Below are positions 12,410 through 60,250 of a DNA stretch of 64,000 nucleotides, in pieces. The DNA is from Campylorhamphus procurvoides. Taxonomy: Eukaryota; Chordata; Aves; Passeriformes; Dendrocolaptidae. The position numbers and the translations under genes were made by a program. The stretch covers positions 211,757-275,756 of the forward strand of contig WBMV01006430.1 of assembly GCA_013396655.1 (NCBI GenBank). The letters run 5' to 3'. The notes under the pieces are model-generated. The model was not told where the DNA came from. It ran no database searches and saw nothing but the letters and a program-made list of their open reading frames with translations. Numbering within the stretch: the first letter of the stretch is position 1; every line of letters begins with the position of its first letter.

Positions 12410-12612
12410 TGGATTGGGTTGGAAGGGACCTTAAATTCTCTTTCCATGGGCAGGGACACCTTCCATTGTCCCAGAGTGCTCTAACCTGGCCTTGGACACT
12501 CCCAGGGATCCAGGGGCATCAGCCCCAGCATCTCTGCCCACCCTGTGCCAGGGCCTGCCCACCCTCCAGGGAGGGAGTTTCTTCCTAAATTCCTTCCTAT
12601 TTTCCCCTGAGG
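12410..12612 (-). mobile_element. CR1 3' fragment, sense on -
   Basis: GGGTTGGAAGGGACCTTAAA through CCAGGGATCCAGGGGCATCA and CCCACCCTGTGCCAGGGCC. Confidence 0.85.
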
Positions 12613-13686
12613 CCTCTGAGACCTTTGGAGAGACCCAGAAGTGTCCAGAGAGCTGTGCAGACCCACAGCTCAGCTCCATTCCTGCTCCTCTTGGCTCCTG
12701 CTCAGGGGATGGATGTCCCAGAGACAATTCCAGCCCGGGATTTGGGGGGTGAGATTTTTGCAGGATGAGTTTTTGCCCTGGGGAAACTGCTGGAATGGTA
12801 AAGAGGAAACGACACGGGGAGGGGCTGCAGCAGCTCCACCAGCCTTGTCCGTCCCTGCCATCCCATCCACATCTCCCAGGGTCTCCAACAGCCACGTGGA
12901 GGATTTTCTGTCCCCTCCTGAGCACCTGCATGGGGAGGGAGGAGTCCTTTTGGCTCCAGAGCTGTCCTTCTCCCCCTCTGTCCTGCCTCCATCCCCTGGG
13001 GCTCCTGCACACCAGGACCTCTCTGTTCCCTCCTCCATGCTCATGATCTGCTGCCCAGCAGGTGCCACGAGCCACGGGTGGCCCAAGCAGTGATGGCTCA
13101 GGGGAAAAACTGTCCTCAAAGGGTTGTTCCACTCCTGCAAATGCTCTGGGAGTGGCTGGGAATGGCCAAATCCTTCTGGCTGGGGCTCTGGGAGGAGCAC
13201 AGACAGCGTGGCTGTGCCAAGGCTCCAGGGGGGTGGATGGCACGGCCAAGGGTATTGATTATGAGTCATTTCTCACTTCCTCAGCCCCTCCTGGCTCCGG
13301 CCCTGCTGCATCTCGGAGCCCTCTGCTCCTCCAGCCTGGCCCTGGGCACCAAGCACTGCTTGTTCCAGAGTGGGAAATGCATCCCTCGAGTTCTCCCGGG
13401 GCTCCCAGAGGGGGGAGGGCACCCAGGAGGGCACAGGGGCAGCCAGAGCCGGTGGCACTGCCCATCCTGGTGGGTGCCCGGTTTGGCTCCAGGCACAGGG
13501 TGAGGTTCCTGCAGGGCTCCCACATCCTGGGTATCCCCCCGGCTGTGACTCCCTGCGAGCCCAGCACCTCTTTGCATCCCCAAAAACCCTGAGCCTGGAG
13601 CGGGAAGGTGCACGGGGGGAATTTTGGAGTCCCTTGAACACCCCCGTGCCCCCAGCGTGCCCCCGGTGCACAACCCATGCCCTGAG

Positions 13687-13776
13687 TGCCAGGGGCAGGG
13701 AGGGCTGTGCCAGGGGCAGGGTGGGCTGTGCCAGGGGCAGGGTGGGCTGTGCCAGGGGCAGGGTGGGCTGTGCCAG
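13687..13776. repeat. 21-bp tandem repeat, four units
   Basis: Units TGCCAGGGGCAGGGTGGGCT with a terminal G. Confidence 0.92.
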
Positions 13777-14164
13777 CCCAGCGATCCCGGAGCATCCCAG
13801 CCTGTGGCTCCGGCCAGGCAGGGCCACCCTGCGGGCACACGGGAGGGTCTCGGAGGGGCAGGGACGCTTCCCTAGGGATTAGGGGGCTGTTTTTGGGGGC
13901 ACCCAGGGATGCAGGAGCCGGAGGCGGGGGCGGGCAGCTCTGGCACGGTCTGGCTGTGCCAGGCAGGCGGCTCACGGAACTTGTGCCGGCTCGGCTGGCT
14001 GCGCTCCACCTTTTATTCTAATGGGTTCTGCATCGCCATAGGAACCCGCTCCGTGAGGAGTGAGGATGAGGAGCCGCTGCCTCCCCTGAGCGAGCCCGGG
14101 GAGAGGCGGCTGCTCCTTCCCTGCGGATGCCCAGGCATGGATGGGGCCGCGATGCCGCTGCCAG

Positions 14165-15000
14165 GTCCCCTCCGTGCCCCCAGCCCCTCGGGAACTGCCC
14201 CCGCCGAGGGCAGCAGGGCCGGGAGGGAGGGGGGTCCCAGTGCCAGGGACCCCCAGCCCCTCCTCTGGTGGGCTCAGGGCTCGGGGGGCAGCAGAGCTGG
14301 GGCTGGGGGGTGTCCAGGCTGGTGGAGAGGGCAGGAGGGTGGGATTTGGGGTGGGAAAGATCTTTCCAGGGGGTTTGGATGCGGCCAGGGTGGGCTGGGA
14401 GATTTTCTGGGGGTTTTCCATGCGGGGATGAGCACGGTGAGGAGGGAGGGGAAGGGGGTCCTGCAGGGTCCTGCACCTGGGAGGAAGGTGAGGGTGCCAG
14501 GGCAAACCCAGCCATTTGGGTTTGGGATGCACAGGGAGACAGGACTGCAGCCCTAAAAAGGTGGAGAACACCCAGCCCTGTGCTCTGCCCACCAGCAGGC
14601 TCAGGACAGGGGGCAGGAACCCCCAGGGACCCCCAGGAACCCCCAGGAACCCTCAGGGACCCCCAGGGACCCCCAGGAACCCTCAGGGACCCCCAGGGAC
14701 AGCTCTTTGCCCTGGGCATTGCACCCCCTGGGAGTTCAGCTGCCCCTGGCAGAGCCCCTGGCAGTGCCAGCCCAAGCCCAGGCTCTGCCCCAGCGGATTC
14801 CTGAGCTGGGCCAGCAGCAACTTTGACTGAAAAAGGCAGTGCAAGCCCTGCAAGAATCCAGGAGCTCCGGGGGGGGCACCAGGGAGGGCCAGAGCTGCCT
14901 CCACCCCCCCTCGGACAGACAGAGCTGCCTCGGACAGACAGACCCACCTGGGACACACGGCCCCTCTGCTCTGGAGGTGAAGGGGAAGGAGGGAGGGAGG
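14165..15000. repeat. Assembly duplication, copy 1 (upstream of CTXN1)
   Basis: 836 bases repeated at 15002-15837 (offset 837) after the single N at 15001, almost without difference. It includes a short CAGGGACCCC-type tandem repeat at about 14625-14702. Confidence 0.9.
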
Positions 15001-15001
15001 N

Positions 15002-15837
15002 GTACCCTCCGTGCCCCCAGCCCCTCGGGAACTGCCCCCGCCGAGGGCAGCAGGGCCGGGAGGGAGGGGGGTCCCAGTGCCAGGGACCCCCAGCCCCTCC
15101 TCTGGTGGGCTCAGGGCTCGGGGGGCAGCAGAGCTGGGGCTGGGGGGTGTCCAGGCTGGTGGAGAGGGCAGGAGGGTGGGATTTGGGGTGGGAAAGATCT
15201 TTCCAGGGGGTTTGGATGCGGCCAGGGTGGGCTGGGAGATTTTCTGGGGGTTTTCCATGCGGGGATGAGCACGGTGAGGAGGGAGGGGAAGGGGGTCCTG
15301 CAGGGTCCTGCACCTGGGAGGAAGGTGAGGGTGCCAGGGCAAACCCAGCCATTTGGGTTTGGGATGCACAGGGAGACAGGACTGCAGCCCTAAAAAGGTG
15401 GAGAACACCCAGCCCTGTGCTCTGCCCACCAGCAGGCTCAGGACAGGGGGCAGGAACCCCCAGGGACCCCCAGGAACCCCCAGGAACCCTCAGGGACCCC
15501 CAGGGACCCCCAGGAACCCTCAGGGACCCCCAGGGACAGCTCTTTGCCCTGGGCATTGCACCCCCTGGGAGTTCAGCTGCCCCTGGCAGAGCCCCTGGCA
15601 GTGCCAGCCCAAGCCCAGGCTCTGCCCCAGCGGATTCCTGAGCTGGGCCAGCAGCAACTTTGACTGAAAAAGGCAGTGCAAGCCCTGCAAGAATCCAGGA
15701 GCTCCGGGGGGGGCACCAGGGAGGGCCAGAGCTGCCTCCACCCCCCCTCGGACAGACAGAGCTGCCTCGGACAGACAGACCCACCTGGGACACACGGCCC
15801 CTCTGCTCTGGAGGTGAAGGGGAAGGAGGGAGGGAGG
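15002..15837. repeat. Assembly duplication, copy 2 (upstream of CTXN1)
   Basis: Second copy of 14165-15000. No gene is seen inside; a long minus-strand open frame across both copies is an artefact. Confidence 0.9.
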
Positions 15838-15939
15838 GAAGGGAAAAGGGAAGCAAAGCCTTTTCCCATCACTAAGGAGCTCAGGCACTGAAAATCAGGG
15901 AGAGAAGAGGAGACCATAGAGGGGCTCATGAGAAAGGTG

Positions 15940-16195
15940 GGGATGATGGATTTGGGCTAAAAGAGGGGAGATTCAGGCTGGATACCAGGAAGGATTTATG
16001 AGGAGGAGGGTGGGCAGGCCCTGGCACAGGGTGCCCAGAGAAGCTGTGGCTGCCCCTGGAGCCCTGGAGGTGTCCAAGGGCAGGTTGGAGCACCCTGGGC
16101 TGGTGGAAGGTGTCCCTGCCCATGGCAGGGGTGGGATGGGAGATCTTTAAGGTCCTCCCAACCCAAACCAGTTTGGGGTTCTGGGGTTCTGTGAA
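15940..16195 (+). mobile_element. CR1 3' fragment, sense on +
   Basis: AGGCTGGATACCAGGAAGGA through GAAGCTGTGGCTGCCCCTGG and a GGGGTTCTGGGGTTCTGTG tail. Confidence 0.85.
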
Positions 16196-16627
16196 ACCCT
16201 CCTGTTGAAGCAGAAGCCTGTCTGCCTGCAACCCCCTGAGCTTGGTTCTTCCCCTGTCCCAGGGCAGCTCACCTGCTGTGTGGTCCCTCCAGGCCCCTCA
16301 TGCAGTGATGTGGTGAGTGGTACCCAAGGGGTCCCGGGGAGGGGGGTCCTGTGAGACCCCCCAGGGCAGCAGATCCGCTCTCAGCCCTTTGCTGGAGCCC
16401 TGGTGGTGTTTGTGCTGTGCCACCCCCGGGCCCCGCTCCTTTTGGCCACACACCCAGCTATTTTAGACACTCCAAGGGCTGGGGATGCATCTGTTGTTTC
16501 AGTTTTTCTCCTCCATGTCTCCAGCAGATCCGTTCCAGGAGCAGCAGCAGGGCTGGGCTTTGCAAAGCAGGGCTGTTGTAGCACCAACCCAAGGAATTGG
16601 CTTTGGTCCTGACTCTGTGTTTTGTTG

Positions 16628-16812
16628 TAGAATCATTGAATTGTTTGGGTTGGAAGGGACATTAAAGCCTTTTGTGCCATCCCTGATATGGGCAGGGCAA
16701 CCTTCCAGGGATCCAGGGGCAGCCACAGCTTCAATGCCCACCCTGTGCCAGGCCCTGCCCACCCTCCCAGCCAGGAATTCCTCCCTGAGATCCCACCTGA
16801 ATCCCCCTGTTT
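16628..16812 (-). mobile_element. CR1 3' fragment, sense on -
   Basis: GAATCATTGAATTGTTTGGG, GGTTGGAAGGGACATTAAAG, CCACCCTGTGCCAGGCCCTG. Confidence 0.85.
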
Positions 16813-17104
16813 AATTTCAAACCATCACCCCGTGCCCATTTTTTTTAATAACCCCCTTTAAACACTGCCAGGTCTCCCTGGTGCCTCCTCCTCTCCAGGC
16901 TCTCCCCATTTCCCACCCCCAGCTGAGCTCCAGGACTTGAGTCCTGCTCAGAAAGCTGCAGGATGTGAGGGCTGGGATGGGCAGGGGTGTCTGGGGGCAG
17001 TGAGGGAGCAGCCCCTGCCCACCCTGGGGGTGTCTGCAGTGGGCACAGAGAGCCCTCCACGCCAGATGGATCCTGCCTCGCTCCGTTCTGGCTCCCTCCT
17101 TGTT

Positions 17105-17340
17105 TGGAATAAACATCTCATTAGCTCTTTGCTGTTCCCAAATTAACATTTAATTCGTGTTTCACGGCCAGGAAAGCCTCGGCACAGCCCCGTGGAATTG
17201 TTGACAGTGCTGCTCTTCCTTTGTGAGTTCTGTCCCTATTAAGCAATTTCCTTGCTCGTGTTCTTCTCTTTAGTTACTAAGGGAACATGAATCTTAATAA
17301 AACTCAATCAAATGTTCCTTAAATAACAGCTGCCTTCACC
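17105..17340. promoter_or_regulatory. Candidate conserved noncoding element
   Basis: A 235-base AT-rich stretch with CTCATTAGC, CAAATTAACATTTAATTCG, TTAAGCAATTTCC and TAGTTACTAAG motifs. It lies between two CR1 fragments and about 1.5 kb upstream of CTXN1. Confidence 0.28.
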
Positions 17341-17409
17341 CAACTGCCTGATCAGAGGGCTGGGGCTCTGCTGAAAATCCCTGGGGAATGGAGATCATCA
17401 AAGGAAAGG

Positions 17410-17600
17410 ATGGTTTGGATTGGAAGGGACCTCCGAGCCCATCCAGTGCCACCCGTGCCATGGGCAGGGACACCTCCCACTGTCCCAGGGTGCTCCAGCC
17501 TGGCCTGGGACACTCCCAGGGATGATGGGGCAGCCTCAGCTGCTCTGGGCACCCTGTGCCAGGGTCTCCTGATCCTTCCCACAGCGACACATCTCAAAGG
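17410..17600 (-). mobile_element. CR1 3' fragment, sense on -
   Basis: GGTTTGGATTGGAAGGGACC, GGCAGGGACACCTCCCACTG, GGCACCCTGTGCCAGGGTC. Confidence 0.85.
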
Positions 17601-18207
17601 AGAGGGGAATCCTTTGCCCTGACCCCTCTGGGATATAAACCCGGGGACACTTCTGAGCAGAAAATATTGTATTTTGTCCTGAGTGTGCCTGTTCCTGCCT
17701 GGAGTTGGGATTTGAGCCAGCTGGGCACCTCCAGCTCCAAATGGTTTATTGCTCTTTCTGCTCCAATGATTTATTGCAGCAGGGCCTGTCCTGACCATCT
17801 CTGGCACCAAGAACCATGAAGGGGAATTTTCTCCACCCAGGCAGGAGATGCTCTGGATGAGTCCTGGTATCTCCCAGTGGGGCTTTTGGGGTTTTTCTGG
17901 AGTTTCCAGAGCCCTGGGAACACTCAGGCTCCAGGAGACTGCAAGGGGAGGTCGGTGTGGATGTTCTGGAAAGGTGTGGATGTTCTGGAAAGGTTGGTGT
18001 GGATGTTCTCCTGGATGAACTCCTCCCAGTGCTGAGCAGTGCAGAGGTGCCTCTTGCTGGGACTCCTGGTGGCCACAGCCCTTTTAACCCCCTCTGCTCT
18101 CTTTCCTTCTGCTTTGCATGCCCAGCCCCAGCGAGCTGGACCCCGGAGACGTGTCCTCAGTGACGTGGCTCTCTGGCCAGGCCCTGCTCCTGCTCCTGCT
18201 GCAGTAG

Positions 18208-19062
<855 letters not shown>

Positions 19063-19601
19063 AGGGCAGGGCTGGGGGGCTGCCCGTGCCCCCCGCCCGC
19101 CTCTTGCTCCGGGGGGCTGCCCCACACCCGCAGGGATGCTCCGGGCGGGGAGCTGAGCTCGGGCTCTCGGCCGGGCTGGGTTTTCTAGGGGTTTCTCTCT
19201 TTTCTAAGCACTTTTCGGTTCTCTTTGCGCTCTGCGGGACTCTGGGAGAGGGGGGTCGGGGGGGTCACCCGGCTCCACGTGGTGCCCGCTGCCCGTCGGG
19301 GCAGGAGGGGATGGGACAGGGCATGGCGGGACCTGCCCTCAGCCACGGCCCGCGGGGCCCCTGCTCTGGGGGGCTCTGCCCGGTGCCAGAGCAGAGCTTT
19401 GAGCCCCCAGCCCCTCCTGCCCCCCGTGCCCACGCCCCCCGTCCGTGCGCTCCGGGCAGTGCTGACCGTGGTGCAGTGCGTGTGTGTGTGTGTCCCTGTA
19501 GCTGAGCTGTGTCTGCCCAGGGCTTGCTGGGCACCGGACCCAAGTGCTGGCTTTGTTCCTCTGTGTGTGGCAGCCCCAAGTCCCCCCCGGAAGGGAGGGG
19601 A

Positions 19602-19748
19602 GAGGGAGACCCCCCGTGTGCAGCCCCCCTTTGGCACCCAGCCCCTCTCTCCGCTCCCAGAGTGACCTGACCCTGCCCAGCTGGCCGAAATGGCCCGAGC
19701 GAGGGGCAGCCCCGAACCCTGCCCGGGTGGCCCTGCTGGCACCCCAGG
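19602..19748. repeat. Assembly duplication, copy 1 (CTXN1 3' UTR)
   Basis: About 147 bases recur at 19750-19890 after the N at 19749, with a short insertion difference near 19718. Confidence 0.85.
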
Positions 19749-19749
19749 N

Positions 19750-19890
19750 GAGGGAGACCCCCCGTGTGCAGCCCCCCTTTGGCACCCAGCCCCTCTCTCC
19801 GCTCCCAGAGTGACCTGACCCTGCCCAGCTGGCCGAAGTGGCCCGAGCGAGGGGCAGCCCCTGCCTGGTGGCCCTGCTGGCACCCCAGGA
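19750..19890. repeat. Assembly duplication, copy 2 (CTXN1 3' UTR)
   Basis: Second copy of 19602-19748 at offset 148, shorter by a few bases. Confidence 0.85.
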
Positions 19891-20217
19891 GGGGTCAGTG
19901 ATGCCACACAACCCCTGGGAGATGCCCCTCAGCCAGCCCCAGCCTGGCAGCCCCCCTCGCTGTCCCACTCTGTCCCACTCAGCGGGACCTTGGGTGGGCA
20001 ACACGTGGCCAGGGCTGGCTGGCACTGCCCGGCCCTTCCCTGGCACTCCCGGGTTTGGGGCTGTGGAAGGAGCTGAGGGGGATTCCAGGCTGTTCTCACC
20101 ATGCCTGGTGGGCAGGGGTGCCCAGCTGGCCACAGGGCTACCAAACCCTGTGGTGGGCTGTGGGTCAGCAGGAGGGTCTGGGAGCCCGTGGGGGAGAAGC
20201 TCTTCCCCCTCCGTGGA

Positions 20218-20223
20218 AATAAA
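20218..20223 (+). terminator. CTXN1: Poly(A) signal AATAAA, CTXN1
   Basis: A canonical AATAAA hexamer on the + strand about 1.16 kb after the CTXN1 stop. It is followed within 30 bases by a C/T-rich tract and then by the 38-bp minisatellite. Confidence 0.7.
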
Positions 20224-20297
20224 GCTGCACTGTGCTAACCCCACCCTGCTCCTCCTCTGCTCTTTGCGGCGCCCACTCGGGCCCTCGGGGGAGGACA

Positions 20298-20955
20298 CAA
20301 ATCCTGGGGGTGCCCCATATCCCAGGGGAGAACCCAAATCCTGGGGGATGCCCCATATCCCAGGGGAGAACCCAAATCCTGGGGGATGCCCCATATCCCA
20401 GGGGAGAACCCAAATCCTGGGGGATGCCCCATATCCCAGGGGAGAACCCAAATCCTGGGGGATGCCCCATATCCCAGGGGAGAACCCAAATCCTGGGGGA
20501 TGCCCCATATCCCAGGGGAGAACCCAAATCCTGGGGGATGCCCCATATCCCAGGGGAGAACCCAAATCCTGGGGGATGCCCCATATCCCAGGGGAGAACC
20601 CAAATCCTGGGGGATGCCCCATATCCCAGGGGAGAACCCAAATCCTGGGGGATGCCCCATATCCCAGGGGAGAACCCAAATCCTGGGGGATGCCCCATAT
20701 CCCAGGGGAGAACCCAAATCCTGGGGGATGCCCCATATCCCAGGGGAGAACCCAAATCCTGGGGGATGCCCCATATCCCAGGGGAGAACCCAAATCCTGG
20801 GGGATGCCCCATATCCCAGGGGAGAACCCAAATCCTGGGGGATGCCCCATATCCCAGGGGAGAACCCAAATCCTGGAATGTGCCCCATATCCCAGAGGAG
20901 AACCCAAATCCTGGAATGTGCCCCATATCCCAGGAGAGAACCCAAATCCTGGGCT
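20298..20955. repeat. 38-bp minisatellite, about 17 units
   Basis: Near-perfect tandem units with CCTGGGGGATGCCCCATATC and CCAGGGGAGAACCCAAAT; the last two or three units are diverged. Each unit contains inverted CCTGGG/CCCAGG arms. It sits between the two convergent poly(A) signals. All six frames are nearly open, which creates spurious long ORFs. Confidence 0.95.
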
Positions 20956-21297
20956 GCTGTCCAGACCTCCCTGCCTGAGCCAGGACCCCACATGTCCCAG
21001 CACAAGCTGGAGCTGCCCCACAGGGGATGGGGGATGTGGAACAGGACCAGCAGCCCCAAATGTGATGCTGTGGGTGCCCCACACCTGGCATGAGCTGTCA
21101 GAGCTCAGTGCCAGCCTGTTGCCCTGTGCCAGGTGATGCCCCCGCTCCCAGTTGCTCCCAGTGCCCCCAGTGGGTCGGTGCCAGGCGCCGATGCCGCAGT
21201 CCCGGCCGCCCTCTTGTGTCTGCAGGGGGAAGGCGAGAAGGAATCGCTGAAGCCGGGAATGTCAGTCTGGAAGGAGGGTTTGAGCCACGAGAACCCC

Positions 21298-21556
21298 GAT
21301 AACACTGCCAGGGCTCCAGGGGCAGCCACAGCTTCTCTGCCCCCCCTGTGCCAGTCCCTGCCCACCCTCCCAGCCAGGAATTCGTTCCCAATATCCCATC
21401 TGGCAGTGGGAAGCCATTCCCTGTGTCCTGTCCCTCCATCCCTTGTCCCAGGTCCCTCTCCAGCTCTCCTGGAGCCCCTTTAGGCTCTGGAAGGGGCTCT
21501 CAGGTCTCCCTGGAGCTTTTTCTTCTCCAGGTGAACATTCCCAGCTCTGTCTCCAC
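21298..21556 (-). mobile_element. CR1 fragment downstream of the FBN3 poly(A) site (duplicate at 22314-22572)
   Basis: CTCCAGGGGCAGCCACAGCT, CCAGCCAGGAATTCGTTCCC, CCCTTGTCCCAGGTCCCTCT. The sense strand is -. Confidence 0.8.
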
Positions 21557-21661
21557 AGAAGCTCCACTTTGGATTTGTCCTGCCACCCTCTCCAGGTGCC
21601 TCCAGGGACCTCCCACCCCTCCCAGGCAAGGAAGAAACAGAACCACTTAACCCAAAATAAT

Positions 21662-21667
21662 TTTATT
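21662..21667 (-). terminator. FBN3: Poly(A) signal AATAAA, FBN3 (copy 1)
   Basis: Reads AACAATAAAATTATTTTGGG on the - strand, at the end of an AT-rich UTR-like tract and upstream of CR1 sequence. The same signal recurs at 22678-22683 because of the assembly duplication. Confidence 0.6.
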
Positions 21668-22013
21668 GTTGCCGTTGCTTCTGATACAAAAAGGAATTCC
21701 ACAAAGAGCCACCTCTCTGTGCGGGACAAGGGGCACGAGGTTTTGGCTTTCAACACTTGCCCAAATAAAAACCAAAAACCAACCAGCAAGAAATGTCAAG
21801 ACAAAATAAAAATAAAACCCGAAAACCAAACCAAAACACCGCACCAGAGAGGAAGGGAGGAAACCTCGAGCTTTTCCACTGGAGATTTTTGGCTCAACAC
21901 ACACACACAGACCCAGCTCTGCTAATTTATTATTATTAATAGTTTTTGGTTTTTTTATTTTATACAAAAAGAGCACCTGTTGGAAAGAACAAAACAAAAT
22001 AATAATAAAAAAN

Positions 22014-23028
22014 CAGCACAAGCTGGAGCTGCCCCACAGGGGATGGGGGATGTGGAACAGGACCAGCAGCCCCAAATGTGATGCTGTGGGTGCCCCACAC
22101 CTGGCATGAGCTGTCAGAGCTCAGTGCCAGCCTGTTGCCCTGTGCCAGGTGATGCCCCCGCTCCCAGTTGCTCCCAGTGCCCCCAGTGGGTCGGTGCCAG
22201 GCGCCGATGCCGCAGTCCCGGCCGCCCTCTTGTGTCTGCAGGGGGAAGGCGAGAAGGGCTCGCTGAAGCCGGGAATGTCAGTCTGGAAGGAGGGTTTGAG
22301 CCACGAGAACCCCGATAACACTGCCAGGGCTCCAGGGGCAGCCACAGCTTCTCTGCCCACCCTGTGCCAGTCCCTGCCCACCCTCCCAGCCAGGAATTCG
22401 TTCCCAATATCCCATCTGGCAGTGGGAAGCCATTCCCTGTGTCCTGTCCCTCCATCCCTTGTCCCAGGTCCCTCTCCAGCTCTCCTGGAGCCCCTTTAGG
22501 CTCTGGAAGGGGCTCTCAGGTCTCCCTGGAGCTTTTTCTTCTCCAAGTGAACATTCCCAGCTCTGTCTCCACAGAAGCTCCACTTTGGATTTGTCCTGCC
22601 ACCCTCTCCAGGTGCCTCCAGGGACCTCCCACCCCTCCCAGGCAAGGAAGAAACAGAACCACTTAACCCAAAATAATTTTATTGTTGCCGTTGCTTCTGA
22701 TACAAAAAGGAATTCCACAAAGAGCCACCTCTCTGTGCGGGACAAGGGGCACGAGGTTTTGGCTTTCAACACTTGCCCAAATAAAAACCAAAAACCAACC
22801 AGCAAGAAATGTCAAGACAAAATAAAAATAAAACCCGAAAACCAAACCAAAACACCGCACCAGAGAGGAAGGGAGGAAACCTCGAGCTTTTCCACTGGAG
22901 ATTTTTGGCTCAACACACACACACAGACCCAGCTCTGCTAATTTATTATTATTAATAGTTTTTGGTTTTTTTATTTTATACAAAAAGAGCACCTGTTGGA
23001 AAGAACAAAACAAAATAATAATAAAAAA
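22014..23028. repeat. Assembly duplication, copy 2 (FBN3 3' end)
   Basis: Copy of 20998-22012 at offset 1016. It is the copy contiguous with the rest of the FBN3 3' flank. Confidence 0.9.
22678..22683 (-). terminator. FBN3: Poly(A) signal AATAAA, FBN3 (copy 2)
   Basis: Assembly duplicate of the signal at 21662-21667, offset by 1016 bases. Confidence 0.5.
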
Positions 23029-24710
23029 AACAAAAACAAACCAAAATAAAAAACAAAACCACAAACCCAATCCCAAACATCAGGCCACCCATCCTGTTCC
23101 AAGCTCTGGGACTCTTGTAAAATCCAGAGTCTGGAGCTGCAAAAAAGACTTTTCAAGTTTGACTTTAGCCCAATACAGTAAACACACACTTCCCCCACCC
23201 CCTGGGGACCAGGAAAACCCCATCCCCTCCCCCAAAAATCAAAAAGCTACAGGACTCTGCACTCCTCACAAGCTTTGGTGGCTCTCCATAAATACAGAGG
23301 GTGGTGGGTCCAGTGCACCAGCAGCAGCTCCAGGAGCTGGGAGCACCTCGGGGCTGGAGAGGGGGTTTGGTGGGAATTAGCACCTTTGGCTCCTGTGCCA
23401 GGACACAGGAACCCTGTAGAACTGCAAAGGGATTCCTGCAGAACTGGGGGATGGCAGGGCAGGGACCAGCCGTGGGAAGGACATCTCGAGGGAGGGAGGA
23501 AAGCCCACCTGGCCAGAACGGCTGGAGAGGTCCCAGGAGGCAGCAGGGAGCCCTCCTTGCTCTTCATTCCTGGTTGCCACACTCTTTGTAGTGCATTTCA
23601 GCTGCATTCACCAGAGACTGCCCATCTCTGCTGTCACCTTGGCCTGACCAAGGTGGAGGGGACAACCAGAGCAGGGGGACGGGGCCCCTTCCCAGAAGTG
23701 GCCCTGGCTGGGGGGCTCTGGCCACGAGCACCTGGGTCACCCCAAGTCAAGGGTTCTTTGCAAAGTGAAGCCCTGCCTGTCCCTGCCTCTCTTCCTGCCA
23801 GGCTGCAGAGACCCTTCCTCCCACCCCATCCCCATCTTCCTCCAGCTGGTGGGAAGATTTTCCCAGGATTTTCAAGCACTCCCAAAGTGAATTTGCAATC
23901 CCCCGAGCCCTCCATCCATCCCTCTGGCATGGGAAGCACCCAGATGCTCTCCACCACCAGGCTCAGGAAACCTCCCACCACTTTAGTCTGTCCAACCACA
24001 TTCAACAAGGCACTTCATTGACTTGCATTCCCCCAGAGCTTCTCCTCAGAAGGACACCTGAACCCCTGGACTTGCTGGAGCTCTGGGAAAGCCCTTCCAG
24101 CTCCAGCATATCGTGGTGGGAAGACCTGAGGTGTCCAACAGGAGCCTGTGGTTCCATGGATGCGAGGAGAGCAACCTGAGCTGCCCCTTTGCTCAGAGGT
24201 GACCTTTTCTGCCGGACAGAGGAGCCCCAAAGGGACCAGAGGACACGGAGAGGACAGAGAGACACAGAGCACAGCCAGGGTAGGGGTGGGATGGGATGGA
24301 GCACCACGGGGGGGTTTCTGCAGCACCATCACGACAATGCAGAAGCAAAGGAGGAGCAAGAGTTGCTGGGAAGTGCCCTGACACCACACCCTGCCAAAGC
24401 CCCTCCTGAAGCTGCCCCCAGCCCCCCTCCCACTGGATATGACCACGAAGGTACCGGTGGCACCACCCGTGGCAGCTGGACAGTGTCCTGGTCAAAGGAG
24501 CAGCGGGAGGGAGTCCCCTCTGCCCAGGCTGGATCCTTTGGCAGAGCTGCCAGGAGCTCTGTGCGTGCCGTGGCTCGAAGCCCCCACGGAGCCAGAGCAT
24601 CCCTGGTGGCCCGGGCGGGTGCTGATCCCAGAGGGACATTCCCCAGAGGGACATTGCCCATGGGCTGTCCCGTGCAGGCGGTGGCAGGAGGGGGAGAGGA
24701 GCCCGTTGTN

Positions 24711-60250
<35,540 letters not shown>

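Larger units (their letters stand above)
19063..20240 (+). other. CTXN1: CTXN1 3' UTR
   Basis: This is GC-rich non-coding sequence from the CTXN1 stop codon to a canonical AATAAA at 20218-20223. It contains a short (GT)n run near 19478-19492 and an assembly duplication around the N at 19749, so the true UTR is about 150 bases shorter than it appears. Confidence 0.65.
20998..22012. repeat. Assembly duplication, copy 1 (FBN3 3' end)
   Basis: This 1015-base segment recurs at 22014-23028 after a single N, with only a few substitutions (for example near 21241, 21345 and 21531). It is best read as two haplotypes of one locus joined in series. Confidence 0.9.
21640..24709 (-). other. FBN3: Probable FBN3 3' UTR (about 1 kb of it duplicated by assembly)
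   Basis: No conserved coding sequence is visible here. Read on the - strand it becomes U-rich, with ATAAAATAAA- and TTTTATTTTTATTTTG-like stretches between about 23060 and 21660 that are typical of a vertebrate 3' UTR end, and canonical AATAAA signals near its end. The exact start is unknown because the stop codon is missing at the N at 24710. Confidence 0.55.

Noticed and set aside
13255..13275. ATGAGTCAT, a perfect AP-1-type site
   Set aside because: A single short motif with no supporting context; expected by chance at this scale.
14018..15856. 612-codon minus-strand open frame
   Set aside because: It reads the same 836 bases twice across an N, contains proline/serine-rich low-complexity sequence and has no homology.
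19339..21136. Very long overlapping open frames on both strands (up to 581 codons)
   Set aside because: They are produced by the 38-bp minisatellite, which lacks stops in most frames, and by an assembly join. No family resemblance beyond the repeat unit.
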